A DNA stretch of 64,000 bases. Origin: Monodelphis domestica (lineage: Eukaryota > Chordata > Mammalia > Didelphimorphia > Didelphidae). This document shows, in pieces, positions 32,682-45,122 of this stretch (positions are counted from its first letter, which is position 1; each line of letters opens with the position of its first letter). The notes under the pieces were generated by a model that saw only the letters and a program-made list of their open reading frames with translations, did no database searches and was not told the DNA's origin. The stretch covers positions 537,589,293 to 537,653,292 of the forward strand of contig NC_077227.1 of the NCBI RefSeq assembly GCF_027887165.1, in the 5' to 3' direction. The position numbers and the translations under genes were made by a program.

Positions 32682-33306
32682 TATCTTCAGGGGTGCTATC
32701 CTTTTATCATTATAACATATGCAAGGCTCTCTCTTCTGTATTCTGGTGGCAAGTACTCATGAGATTTCCTGTGTTTTCAGTAGGGTCTGTTATTGTATAT
32801 CAATTATTTTCCTAGGGCTACTCAATATTATGGGTGTGATGCAATTTCACATGTGAAACATGGAATCATGGATCTCTTTGATCAACCTTTATAGACGTTG
32901 GGGTTGTCATTACGACCGTAGTTGGTCTGATTCATCTTGGTTCTGTAGGAGACTCTTTATTAAAGTTCTTGACATATACCTTATCACCTGGTTTTATCTT
33001 ATGCAATGAAAAATCTAGTGGTATTCTTTGCACAAGCAAACCCAGTTTCCTTAGTTCTTCAATCCTACATTGTATCTGTTTTAAGTATTCATGAAGACCA
33101 CATTCCCCTCTTAACATGGACAAGTAAGGTGGCTTTACTGTTCTACCATGCCAAAGTGACTGACCATATAGCATTTCAAAAGGTGATATATGCAGGTCAG
33201 TCCTAAGCCTGGTTCTTATATTGAACAAAGCAAGAGGCATTTTCAGTGTGTTTCTGAACAGAATTTTTTGTGTTTTCAATTCTTTGTTCATACGCTTAAC
33301 CTGCCC

Positions 33307-33668
33307 TGTAAAAAATAGACTTGAATCCAGGACTTCAATCCCCAGAAACCCTTGCTCTACTTCCCCAGAATGCTTTGTAATCTCACTGAAAACCACCTGG
33401 GTGGAGAAAGAGATGGGGTATTTAACCTGATTGCAAAGGCTTTGGGGCCTCTTTTCTTCCCTGTTTTCCACTTGCAAGCAGACGTGGCTCTTTTGATAAT
33501 GTAGGTGAGGTTGTGTCTAGGCCTCTCTGTGGGCCTAGACACGTGTTTTCTTATTCTGTAATTTCTTTAATCCTCAACCTTTAATAAACCTCTAAAAAAA
33601 TAGTACTCCTTGCAGAGAAAAACTAATTTCTACCTGACTCAGTCTCCCCTAAAATTTTAATCTTTACA
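33307..33668 (+). mobile_element. Solo LTR of another ERV, inserted in the integrase region
   Basis: 362 bp running TGTAAAAAAT...ATCTTTACA, with a TATTTAA-type TATA near 33418 and AATAAA near 33582. It is flanked by gccc (33303-33306) and gcct (33669-33672), a 4 bp target duplication with one mismatch. Opposite orientation to the pol segment that it splits. It is a fossil with no internal region. Confidence 0.75.
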
Positions 33669-34005
33669 GCCTAGAACTTTGGGGTTGATAAACTGAATGG
33701 AAATTGCACTTCATCCCCAAGTTCTTGTAGGTTTCTTGTAGAAACTGAGAAGTGAAGTAGGATCCCCTGTCCGAATCTATGGTATTGGGAATGCCATGTC
33801 TAGGTATAATCTCCTTTAATAGAAATCTCGCTACCATAGCAGTGTCACTTTTCTTGGACGGACATGCTTCAACCCATCTAGTCAGTCTATCCACAATCAC
33901 TAATGCATATTTGTATCCCTCGTCCTTAGGCATGTTGATATAATCAATCTGAATATACTGGAAAGGCATATAGCTGAGTGGTCTGCCTCCCAATGCTGCA
34001 CTCTT

Positions 34006-34209
34006 TTTTTTTTTTAAGCTCTTACCTTCCGTCTTGGAGTCAATACTGTGTATTGGCTCCAAGGCAAAAGAGTGGTAAGGGCTAGGCAATGGGGGTCAAG
34101 TGACTTGCCCAGGGTCACACAGCTGGGAAGTGTCTGAGGCCAGATTTGAACTAGGACCTTGCAGCTCTAGGCCTGGCTCTCAATCCACTGAGCTACCCAG
34201 ATGCCCCCC
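34006..34209 (-). mobile_element. Marsupial SINE inserted in the ERV integrase, with target duplication
   Basis: Antisense tail T-run, then ccgtcttggagtcaatactg, ggctccaaggcaaaagagtg, gacttgcccagggtcacaca and aatccactgagctacccaga. Exact 14 bp target duplication aatgctgcactctt at 33992-34005 and 34210-34223. It therefore postdates the ERV. Confidence 0.95.
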
Positions 34210-35877
34210 AATGCTGCACTCTTAAAATGTCCTTGATTATATATTCTGCATGTCTCACAGGTCTGACAAGTTATAATGGCATTTGTTGTAATTCCTGGTG
34301 CTGTACAATACCTCTGTATGGTATCCAGAATCCCTTGCACCCTGTAATATCCTTTTGTATGAATTATGGTGCATAGATGTTGATATAAGTTTTTAGGGAG
34401 AATAGGTTTACCCCCTTGAGCAATCCAGATGCCTTTGATCAGTTTAGCACCTAGCTGCTCTTTCCATGACTGTATCTCTTTGTCATAGGCTTCAGTGAGA
34501 TTGTGCCTTTCGATCATAGAAAAATTCAGCACATGGTGGGGACCAAACCTAGCAGAGTTTGATGTTATGTCTGCTATGCCATTCCCTAGGGATATTCTGT
34601 CCTTTCCATGAGTGTGTGCCTTACAATGGATTATGGCCACCTCTTTGGGAAAGTCTATAGCACTTATAATATGATCTATCAGACTGCCATATGCAATTGG
34701 TTTCCCAGCTAAAGTTTTATACCCTCTGTTTTTCCATATGTATGATAACCAATGTACAGTGGAGAAAGCGTATTGTGAATCCAGAAAAATATTAGCCCTT
34801 TTCCCTCTAGCTAATTATAGGGCCATGAACAGAGCCTTGAGGTTGGCTTCCTGGGGGCTGACATGACTTGGCAATGATGCATGCCAAAGTGTTCTGTCAT
34901 TCTCAACTACCGTTGCCCCTGTGAATTTTCTCCCATCATGAACATAGGAGGACCCATCTGTGTATAACTCTTATTTTTGGATCGATAAGAGGTGTATCTT
35001 TAAGGTGTTCATTCGGCCTATGCATGAGTTCCACTATTTGATCACAGTCGTGCAATATTTCTCCACCCATTGGCAAATCAGGAATCAGAGTTGCTGGGTT
35101 CAACGGTGTACATCTATGAATTGTGATGTTATCATAGCCTAACAAAATGACTTCATATTGGGATATTGCATCGGTGAATGAATGCATATTCTACGACCGT
35201 AACAGTTTTTCAATTTGGTGTGCAGAATACACATGCAATTTACATCTCAGTACTATATCATAGGACTTCTTGACCATTAGAGCAGTAGCTACTACGCTCC
35301 TGAGGCAATGCACCATTCCTTGTGCAACCGTGTCAAGGATAGAACTGTAAAACACAATAGCCCTCAGATTTAACCCAAAACACTGTGATAACATTCCCGA
35401 AGCAATGCCTTTTGCTTCATGGATGTACAAGTGGAATTCTTTCTTATAATCAGGTATTCCCAAAGCTGGAGCTGATAAAATAGCTCCTTTCAACTGTGAC
35501 AAAGCATGTAAATGTTCCTTACTCAATTGTAATGCTTCTTTAATATCTTTCTTGTCAAATCAGCTAAGCACTTGGAAATATGAGAATATCCCACTATATA
35601 CTGCCTCAAGAAACCAGCAACCCCTAGAAAAGCCCTAAGTTCTTTCTTAGTTCTAGGGATGCCTAGCTTCTGTATGTCTGATATGCTTTTATTAGAGATT
35701 TTCCTGGTGCACTGTTTGTTCATTGTCTTTGCCCATAACCAGATCTACCCCCTTTTCCTTAATCAGTTGCTCAAACACAGCCTTAATCATATTTTCTAGG
35801 TTGTTATCAATAGCCAGTATCTTTTCTGTCTTAAGGGAAACCACAAATCTAAAGAACTTCTTAAGTTGGGTTAGAGT

Positions 35878-36162
35878 CTACAGGACAGCCATAAAGATCA
35901 CATACCCTTGACCCAGGACTTGCCAGAGTACCAGTTCATTTTGGAATGGCAACTGCAAAACAGAGATTGTCACATTGCCTATATAATCAATAGTTTCCAC
36001 TACCATAAAGGTTATTCTGTTGTACAATATGTGGTAAACCCCAAAACAGGCAATTATAGCCACAATCACAACTCCACAAATAACTTGTCTGAACATTGTT
36101 TCTTTCTTTACTACTCTGCCTGTAAAAGGATTGTGGGGTTCAGTCAAACTTTGAGGTGCCAA
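35878..36162 (-). other. 94-codon open stretch with one membrane segment, in the ERV
   Basis: Open stretch between the right LTR and the RT remnant. It has no ATG at its start (TTG) and one hydrophobic segment (QVICGVVIVAIIACFGVYHI). The position would fit an env-like or leader remnant, but I do not recognise the family. It is part of a fossil. Confidence 0.3.
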
Positions 36163-36261
36163 TTGTAATAAAGATGGATAATCTGGGGGGATATATTTCT
36201 AGTTACAAGAGATAATCTTTTGGAGTTATTTCTGGTTACAGTGAATGGATACTCTGGCTTG

Positions 36262-37073
36262 TGACTAGATTGCTGCTAAGGGGAACCTTCAGGATGCCTA
36301 TTTGTTATACTGAAGATAGAAGTATTTCTGAGAGATAGATAGAGATGCTGCTAGAAGGGATTACTCTGGGGTACTCTGGGTTATTCTGGGGTTGCCTATA
36401 GATCACTAATGGCTAATAAGTCAAGATATTTCCTACCACCTTTCCTCCTTCACTCCCTCCCTTTTCCACTCTCTCCCTCCTGCCTCCCTTCCCCTCCCCC
36501 CCTGCTAATCAGTCACCTTTCTATATAACTCACAGGTGAATTGAGAGGTTTAGAGAAGACACTCTTGTTCTCTTTCTCAGGTAAGGAGGTTTATTGGGAA
36601 AGATAGGACAGGATGGAAATTGAGGTGAGAGGGATGAGGGTGTCCCTAATCTCTAAGGAGAATTAGGAGGGTTTGGGAAATGTCAGACTCATCACAACTT
36701 TGATTCAGAGACAGCTAGAGAGATGGAGGACAGCTGATAAATCTTCTTTCTTCCTCAATTACACGAAGCTACCAACAAAAGTTGGTTTCTTCTCAGCCAA
36801 ACTCCAGAAGCCCCCTCCAAAGGTCCTTTAAGCTAGGACAGACGAAGCCAGTCTTCCCCTGGTCAGGAACCCCAGAGAAGAGGTCTCTCCCTTGGTTAGT
36901 AAACCCAGAGCCAAAGTCTCAGTTCCTCTCCTCTGGCCAGGTTCCCAACTGCCTCTCTTGGGAACATTCCATGTTGGAATGAACACCTTGATTGACAGAT
37001 CAGGTCCCCAGCTTTGTTTCTTGCATGCTTGTCTTGTCTTGTAAGTCCTCTCTTTCTTCATGCCTCTTCCACA
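36262..37073 (-). mobile_element. Right LTR of the composite ERV, minus orientation
   Basis: On the minus strand it runs TGTGGAAGAGG (37073) to TCTAGTCA (36262), with AATAAA at about 36594. It has the orientation expected of the 5' LTR for the minus-strand pol remnant. No typical TGG primer-binding site directly follows TCTAGTCA. Confidence 0.85.
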
Positions 37074-37239
37074 AGAGGGAAAAAATCAGTGAAGCCAATC
37101 AATCCATCAAATAAATCTGATGTTCTATGCAATATTCCCTTCCTATGGACCATGATCTTTGTAAAGGGCCCAGGCAGGGGTTTCTTCAAATAGTCTTTTT
37201 TTGAGCTCAAGCTTGAGAGCAGGAACTGATTCTTTTAAA

Positions 37240-37330
37240 AAATTGTTGTTATTGTTATTTGCCTGTCTTTGTATCTCCAGCGCTTAGCACTGTGCCTAGC
37301 ACAGACCAGGTGCTTAATAACTGTTCATTT
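37240..37330 (+). repeat. L2 LINE 3' end
   Basis: Contains gtctttgtatctccagcgct, tagcactgtgcctagcacag and accaggtgcttaataactg. Confidence 0.7.
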
Positions 37331-37344
37331 TCTGAGGAATTGAA

Positions 37345-37620
37345 TTTCCTAACATTCATCTTAGATTGTTTTATTATTGTTGCTTTTCCAATTACATTTC
37401 CTGGCTCTGCTTTCATCACTTTGCATCTGTTCATTTTATTCTTTCCAAGCTCCTCTACATTCATCGTTTATTATTTCTTATAGCATAGTAACACTCCATT
37501 ACATTCACATATCCTGAGTTTTTTAGCCATTCATCAACAATGGGTATGTACTACCAATGAGCTGTCCTTTTCTTTTTTGGCATGCCTGAGTGATACTTTA
37601 ATGTAACATTCAAGTACCAC
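37345..37620 (-). repeat. L1 3' region fragment, antisense
   Basis: Contains agcatagtaacactccatta and ttttagccattcatcaac, followed by atgggtatgtactacc, antisense L1 3' end motifs. Confidence 0.5.
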
Positions 37621-37884
37621 TTAGAAGAAAATTCTTTTGGGGGGCTCAGTCTGTTAGCACTGATGACACCCAATGAACTCTGTTTTGCTAAATCTCTTAG
37701 CATTTTTATAGTTATTATTGATTTATATTGGGCTTGTAGTTCACTAAAAATTCTAGATCATTTTCCAGAATAACTACAAACTAATCATGCTTCTACCATC
37801 TTATATTTGGAAAATTGATTTGGGGGGGGGGTACCCAAGTACAAGACTACATTAATTCCTATTGAATTTTATCATAATCATGGG

Positions 37885-38130
37885 CAGGTAGTGGATAGAG
37901 TATAGGACATTGAATCAGAAAGCCTTGAGTTTGAATTTCACTTCAGACACTTAGTATCTGTGGGACCCTAGGCAAATCACTTAACTTCAGTTAAGTGCCT
38001 TAATTTCCTTATCTGTAAAATAGAGATAATAGTAGTACCTCCCTCTTAGGGTGGTTGATTAACTCTAATGACTTATGTGAAGCACTTTCAAACCTTAAAT
38101 ACTATGTAAATGCTATTGTAATTATTATAT
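37885..38130 (+). repeat. MIR-family SINE
   Basis: Contains cattgaatcagaaagccttg, ggcaaatcacttaacttcag, tttccttatctgtaaaat and tgtgaagcactttcaaacct. Confidence 0.75.
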
Positions 38131-38149
38131 TAGATTCAAACCAATATTC

Positions 38150-39120
38150 TGTCCTTTCAGGATTCTTTTGGGTCCTGATTCTATCATCTAGTATGTTTAT
38201 TATCCTTCTCAGGTTTATGGTACTTGAGAAATATGCCACCAATGCCTTTATCTGAGTCATTGATAAATGTTAATATCATAGGGCTAAGCATAGATTCCTG
38301 GGATATGACACTAAAGACTTTCTGTCTTACTGATGGTGAACCATTAACTTTTTTTCTGAATCTGGCAATTGAACCAGTTCTGAATCCATCTAATTGTATC
38401 ATTTTGTAACCCAGAGATCCCCACATTTTCCATAAAAATAGTTTGAGATAGTTTATCAAAGGCTTTGTGCAAATTTTGACAAATCATATCTATAGAATTC
38501 TCATCTCTTATTTTAGGAATTCTGTCAAAAAGGATATGCAAGTAATCTAGACTGACCTGTTCTTGATGAAACTCTATTGGCTCACTACTGCCCTTTCTAG
38601 ATGATCACTAACCATATCTTTGATGACCCATTCTAGCATTTGCTCAGGAATTAAAGTCAAGCTCACTCACCTACAACTTGCAAACTCTTTTATCTTTCCT
38701 TTCTTTGAAAATTGGTATAAGCATTTAGAAATAGAAATTTTCTGTGAAGTGTTACTTTGGCTGTATCCCCCAAATTTTGGTATGTTGTCTCCTTGTCATT
38801 ATCTTTAATGAAATCGTTGATTGTCTATAAATTGTTCTTTAAAATGTTGTTGTTGTTGTTGTTTTAACTGAAACAACCTGTACCCTGTCCCAGTCTTGTG
38901 GCCCCTCTTTTGTTTTCCATACTTTTTCCAAAGATCATTGTCAGCAGCTCAACAATGACATCTGCCTATTCTTATAGGATTCAAGAATTGAATTCACTGG
39001 GACCAGGTAACTTGACTTCATAAAGGGTAGTTAACTATTCTCTCATGATTTCCCTTGTTTATTTTGGGTATCGACTTCCTGATAGACCTTTTTTCTGCTC
39101 TCATTTCTAGTGCAAAGATC
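38150..39120 (-). mobile_element. L3/CR1 LINE reverse-transcriptase relic
   Basis: On the minus strand, two overlapping frames (38541-38344 and 38459-38184) show CR1-clade RT features: DMICQNLHKAFDKLSQ followed by GLQNDTIRWIQNWF, and then SMLSPMILTFINDSDKGIGG. The frame shifts between them, so it is not functional. Upstream text near 38990 (attcactgggaccagg) also fits L3. Confidence 0.75.
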
Positions 39121-39264
39121 ATTCTTTAGGGTAGGGAAAAAAAAGATGCAAAAGGAGAATTAAACAGTTTTGATTTGTGTGTTGTCAGTTGTCATTACCC
39201 CCTACTCTAAGCAAAAGTTTTATTCTTCCTCCCTCCCTATCTCTTTCTCTCTCCCTCTCCCTTG

Positions 39265-39362
39265 CCCTTATTTTTGTCTTGGAATCTGTACTGTGTTCCA
39301 AGGCAGAAGAATGGTAAGGGCTAGGCCTGGCTTTCAATCCACTAAGTCACCTTAGCTTCCCT
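39265..39362 (-). mobile_element. Marsupial SINE, shortened
   Basis: Antisense tttgtcttggaatctgtact, ttccaaggcagaagaatggt joined to ctaggcctggctttcaatcc. The middle is deleted. Confidence 0.75.
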
Positions 39363-39514
39363 CTACAGTGAACTTTTGAGTTTCTCAAAAACTATTTGTT
39401 TTCTTTCTTTGTAGCCTTTCTCTAGGATAATTAACTTGGGATATATAAATAGGTAGTCTTCTTCCCTTATTAATGATATATGTGCATACATATATAAAAT
39501 ACAGAAGTCCAATA

Positions 39515-39585
39515 TAAATATGTAATATTTATATATATATACATACATGTATATACATATATATATACACACACACATATGGTCT
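39515..39585. repeat. AT/CA-rich microsatellite
   Basis: Runs of (ta)n and (ca)n such as tatatatatacatacatgta. Confidence 0.8.
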
Positions 39586-39629
39586 ATCTTCATGTTAGCC
39601 TTTAAAATTCTTGAAGACAATTCTCATAT

Positions 39630-39835
39630 CCACCCTAAGTCTCCTCTCCTCTGGGCCAAACATCTTCAGTTTCCTTGAATGATCTCCATATTAAATCATG
39701 ATTCTAAGGCCTTTCAGCATTCTGGTTGCTGTCCTCTGGATGCACTTCAGTTTCTGACTATATTACCCAGAACTAAACAGGGTATAGGAGATATCGTCTG
39801 ACCAGAGCAAAGTACAGCAGGACTATCACCCCAGT
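39630..39835 (-). repeat. L3/CR1 LINE fragment
   Basis: Contains ctctgggccaaacatcttca, gttgctgtcctctggatgca and gtctgaccagagcaaagtac, a familiar antisense L3 text. Confidence 0.6.
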
Positions 39836-40067
39836 AATATATACAAAATAATTACAATAATGCAAAAGATTACTAAAGGAAGCCAAATACTGAGTAACTC
39901 AAAAACTAGTAATGGTCTCAGAGATAATTAAGCATACTTCCCTTGGTGGGGGGACTATAGAAGATATACTTGTCAGAATTAGTCACTGTGTGATTGTTTA
40001 TTTAGCTATTTCTCTTTATTACCAAAAGGTTTTAATTCCAGAGTGAGGAAAAATTCAGAATGTCTGT

Positions 40068-40285
40068 GACATAAAGAAAGGAAGGAAGGAAGAGAAAGAG
40101 AGAGAAAGAAAAAAGGAAGGACAGAAGAGAGAATTGAAGGAAGGGAGGAAAGGAAGAATTGAAGAGAAAAATAAAAAAGAAGGAAGAAAGGCAAGAAGGA
40201 AGGAAAGAAGGAAGGAGGGAAAGAGGGAGAAAAGGAAGGAACAAAGGATGAAATGAAGGAAGGGAAGAAGGAAGGAGGGCAAGCC
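40068..40285. repeat. Purine-rich (GGAA)n-type tract, degenerate
   Basis: About 215 bp almost entirely of A and G on the plus strand, with ggaa, gaaa and aagg units. Long apparent reading frames here come from low complexity. Confidence 0.85.
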
Positions 40286-40364
40286 TTAAGCTTAATTGGA
40301 GTCCGATATGGTTCTAAGTCTTCTCTCTACCCTTACTCAGTCTTATTAGTTGAGTGAACATGTA

Positions 40365-40470
40365 TAAGTAACTTCGCTTTCACATCTATAAAAGAGATAA
40401 TAAAACTCCCCACCTCAGACTTGTGAAGATAGTACTTTGTGACCCTTGAAAGTGTTGGAGAATTGGAGGC
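40365..40470 (+). repeat. MIR-like relic
   Basis: Contains ttcacatctataaaagagat, then cacctcagacttgtgaag; weak MIR 3' match. Confidence 0.4.
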
Positions 40471-40474
40471 TATT

Positions 40475-41390
40475 ATTTTTCCATAAGTTAGTCAGTATAT
40501 TATTTTTCTACCTGGACTCTAACCAATACCTGTCACCAAAATGACAGGCATCAGTACCTGAGATTAAAAAAACAACTGTAGCATCAGCTGGGTAGCCACC
40601 ATTGTCAGACCACTCAGGGGTTAATCTCAAAGCAAAGAGACCCACAGCAGGAAATGCAAAGCTATTATTACTTTGGCCTTATACCAAAGGGAATCATAGA
40701 TACCACTTCCCTATTTCAGGCCTTTCAGATAAAGAAGCTCTATCCTTTCTTGACTACAATACCAGTGTTTCACTGCTTTCCTAGGGAGGTGGCCAGAAAG
40801 GGATGAACTATATAGGCAGAGAGATAAAAATCTGATGTTAGAGAGCTAAACCAGGGGCTTGCCTACTGACTCTAGGCTGATAGTCTTTCTCTAATAATTC
40901 TAAAGTTCATTATCATCTGCCTTTCTGAGGAGAACTTTTAACCCACTGGAAAAAGGAGAATTTAACCAGTGGGGCAATTGTCATTGACCCCTGGAGCAAG
41001 AGGTCACAGAGAGAAAACCTGCCCTTTTTTCCAAGAAAGAAGTGAACAGACTTCTAAACCCGTGGGCCTCTCAATGATTGACTGGTTGACTTTGTTCTTT
41101 CTGAATCTGGCTTGACTTCTAAACTCCCAAATTCTAATCTTTTTTTTTTTTTACCCCTGAATGCTATTGGACTCTGTCTAGCATTTTTTTGGCCTCATCG
41201 CTGCCTCATGCACTTCAGCTCTTCCCTAGCTCATAGAAGCCAGAAGACCTAGATAAATACTGAATTTGCTGTCTAATGAGCTAGTCAGCCCTTTTTCATT
41301 TCCCCTTTTTCTTTTCCATTTTCCCTTCTTTCCTTTCTTTCTTACATTCCTTTGGGGCTTCTTTTCCTGTTTCCTTCTTCCCTTCCTTTC
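40475..41390. other. Unassigned sequence
   Basis: No gene or confidently named repeat seen; one T-run near 41140 and a pyrimidine-rich patch near 41300-41390. Confidence 0.3.
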
Positions 41391-41394
41391 ACCC

Positions 41395-42010
41395 ATGATC
41401 ATTTATTAAATGTCTCTTCTATGCAGAATACAGTACCAGAGTAGAGAAAGAATAAGTACGAGACACATTTCTTGTCCTCAGGGTCAAGTTGGGGAAACCA
41501 GAAATTCATAAATTAATTAAAAAACAAAGAAAGCTGTCTTAAATCCCAAATGAGTAGAAGAGATATCAAAAGCTATAGGAAATAAGAAAAGGAATAGATC
41601 ATTTTTGACAGATTTAAAATTAAATCATGCAAGATGGCTTCATGTAAGAAGCACTTAGTGCCTCAGTGTCCTTATCTGTAAAATAAAATTATTGGGAAAG
41701 TTTTCAGTTCTAGATACGATTTAAATGAAGCCATCAAGGATGGACAAACTTTCAGTAGGGAGCTGGGGGGAAGGATTCTTCTAGTGGAGAAAATGGTAGA
41801 GGCAAAGATCTAGAAGTATTGTGTGGAACAAATGAACTAATACTAGAGAACAGGATACTACTAGGGGCATAAGGAAAAATAAGTCTGAAAAGGCATGTAT
41901 GGACAGATTATTGAGAATCTGGAAGAACATCTAAGAATTTGAACTATAAGCAATGGGGAACCACTGAAAGTTTTTGATCAAGGAAGTGATAAGACCTCCC
42001 TGAATCCAAA
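41395..42010 (+). repeat. Ancient LINE-derived repeat
   Basis: Contains atcatttattaaatgtctct and ttcttgtcctcagggtcaag, and later tggagaaaatggtagaggca and gcaatggggaaccactgaaa. Same family as 62400-63200. Confidence 0.45.
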
Positions 42011-42409
42011 TATTTTAAACTGATGGTGATTCTGGGTTAAGTAGACTTACCAGGGATGTTGTTCATGGGTGAGGAGATACATGTTCAGACATAAGAAGAG
42101 GTATAAACAGTCACATTTCATTTCCATACATGTAAATAAACAAATTCTCAAATTCCCTCTGAAATCAGGTCTGTTGCTCTCAGCTTTGAACACTCTGCTA
42201 ATATATACAAGGATAAGAGTACAAGAGCAGAGTTTTTAAAAGAATGGACCAAAAACATTTCCACAGAGCATGTAATAAGGAGAGATAAGAGCAAAATGGA
42301 AGGAAGACAGGACCTTTTTCTTGCTTTGTTTAAAAAAAAAAATAAATCCAACAACTTTAACAACAACTTTTTTTGATAAATTTGTCACAGACCAGTTGGG
42401 AAGGAAGAG

Positions 42410-42640
42410 GAAATAAGTATTTGTTAAATGTTTACAAATATTATCTCATTTGATCCTCACAATAACTCTATAGGGTAGATTATTATCTTAATTTTTATAG
42501 ATGTGGAAACTGAGGCTGAGAGAGATTAAGAGATTTCCTAGGCTCACACAGCTAGTGAGTTCCTGAGGCCAGATGTAAACTCAAATCTTCCTAACTCTGG
42601 ACTCACCACGCAATCCCTTGCACCATTTAGCTACCTCTAG
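42410..42640 (+). repeat. MIR-family SINE
   Basis: Contains ttatctcatttgatcctcac, aataactctatagggtagat, gtggaaactgaggctgagag, then cacacagctagtgag. Confidence 0.75.
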
Positions 42641-42837
42641 TTGGGTTTACCTGACACAAAAACACACCTAGAACATCAGAATACAATTTAGAAGTAGAAT
42701 TGTCCTGGAAACTTTAAAAAATGATTATTTCTTGGTTGGGAGTTGATGGCCTGCTGTCCTCAAGCCTCTAAAGCAACCACAGTCTTTGGAATTAGGGCTG
42801 ACAAAGGCCTGTCATCAAGGGTCATCTAGGCTAACAC

Positions 42838-42958
42838 TATTTTTTTTTTACCCTAACCTTCTGTCTTAGTATTAAATCCAAGATAGTGAGGGTTCAATGA
42901 CTTTCTCAGGATCCCACAGGTAGGAAGTGTCTGAGGCTGGATTTGGACCTAGGACCTG
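42838..42958 (-). mobile_element. Marsupial SINE, interrupted by a solo LTR
   Basis: Antisense ccctaaccttctgtcttagt and gtgtctgaggctggatttgg acc. The SINE breaks at 42958 and resumes at about 44048 (tctctaggtc). Confidence 0.7.
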
Positions 42959-44041
<1,083 letters not shown>

Positions 44042-44079
44042 GACCTAACATCTCTAGGTCTTCTCTACTCACTCTAGAT

Positions 44080-44556
44080 CAATGATGGCAAACCTATGGC
44101 ACGGGTGCCAAAGGTGGCACAAAGAATGCTCTCTATGGGCATGCAGCTGCCCTCCCCCCACCCAGAATTATTACTAGAAAGGCAGAGAGACTCAGGCGGA
44201 GCTGCTCCCCTTCCCCTTTCCACAGTGCTTGATGACATTTTTTCCTTCCCCCAACCCTTTGCCTAGCAGCCAATGGGAGCACACAGGGGGTAAGGTGGAC
44301 AAAATACAGGGGGGCAAAGCTGGAGGGGAGAAGAGTGCTCAGGCAACTCCCCTTCCCCTCTCTACACTTGCTGAGGACATTCCTCACTTCACCCTCCCCT
44401 CCACCCAGCAGCCCAGTGGGAGCACTTCCTCCCTTCCCTGTGTGGGGTAAAAGGGGCAGTACAGAGTGTGCCAGATACTCAGTGGGGCGACTGACCCAGC
44501 ACTTGGTCTGGGGGTGGGGGCCCAGTATTCCATCTCTAAAAGGTTCACCATCACTG
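44080..44556. mobile_element. hAT non-autonomous DNA transposon, 477 bp, with 8 bp target duplication
   Basis: Ends caatgatggcaaacct and aggttcaccatcactg are imperfect inverted repeats. Exact 8 bp target duplication ctctagat at 44072-44079 and 44557-44564, diagnostic of hAT. The internal sequence is GC-rich without a transposase frame. Confidence 0.9.
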
Positions 44557-44885
44557 CTCTAGATGATTTCACTTGGTGACTTCATCAGTTCTCATGGGTT
44601 CGGTGATTACCTGTGCACCAACGATTCCCAACTATCTTGAACAGCCTATCAGACTTCTGTAACTGGATAGCCTGTGCAGTTCTTAAATCCAACATGTCCT
44701 AAGCTGAATTTCTTATCTTTTCCTCTAGATCCTCCCCCCCCCCCATTTCAAACTTTCTTTTACTGTCAAAAGTGCCACTGCCCACCTAATCCCCGAGGCT
44801 CGCAATCCTGGCATCCTTGACTCCTCACTCTCTCTCACTGACCCCCCTACCCATAAGATGCCAAACCTTTACAAGTTTACCTTTA

Positions 44886-45122
44886 TTGGGGCAGCAAGAT
44901 GACTCAGTGGATGGAGAGCCAGGCCTAGAGATGGGAGGTCCTGGGTTCAAATGTGACCTCATATATTTCCTAGCTGGGGTGATCCTGGACAAAACACTTA
45001 GCCCTTTTGGCCTCAGTTTCCTCCTCTGTAAAATGAGCTAGAGAAGGAAATGGCAAACCACTCCAGTATCTTCACCAAGAAAATCCTAAATGGGGTCATG
45101 AAGAGACAGACTCAACTGAACA
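44886..45122 (+). mobile_element. MAR1-type SINE
   Basis: Head gcagcaagatgactcagtgg and gggaggtcctgggttcaaat, then cctcagtttcctcctctgta, gaaatggcaaaccactccag, cctaaatggggtcatgaaga. The head resembles the other SINE family, and the tail is MAR1 type. Confidence 0.85.

Larger units (their letters stand above)
31868..37077 (-). mobile_element. Composite ERV (class I-like) with inverted LTRs, broken
   Basis: Fossil provirus. Parts, right to left on the minus strand: LTR 37073-36262, a leader or unidentified segment to 35880, RT connection and RNase H (about 35880-34640), integrase with its HHCC-like region (34640-34210) and core (34005-33669), integrase C-terminal segment (33306-32830), then a second LTR (32681-31872) in the opposite orientation. 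The gamma/epsilon-like class is inferred from the integrase C-terminal pattern. AGAG flanks both outer ends (31868-31871 and 37074-37077). Two later insertions, a solo LTR and a SINE, lie inside. It carries many breaks and no gag or protease was recognised. Confidence 0.75.

Noticed and set aside
33357-33542. Small frame in the integrase interval
   Set aside because: It falls in the solo LTR and has no coding meaning.
31868-37077. DIRS-type or Polinton-type element, because of the inverted terminal repeats
   Set aside because: The enzyme remnants are RT, RNase H and a DDE-type integrase of retroviral layout; no tyrosine recombinase, DNA polymerase or capsid features, and the repeats look like LTRs with poly(A) signals.
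40006-40282. Overlapping hydrophobic FLPSFL-type frames
   Set aside because: Antisense of a degenerate purine tract; low complexity.
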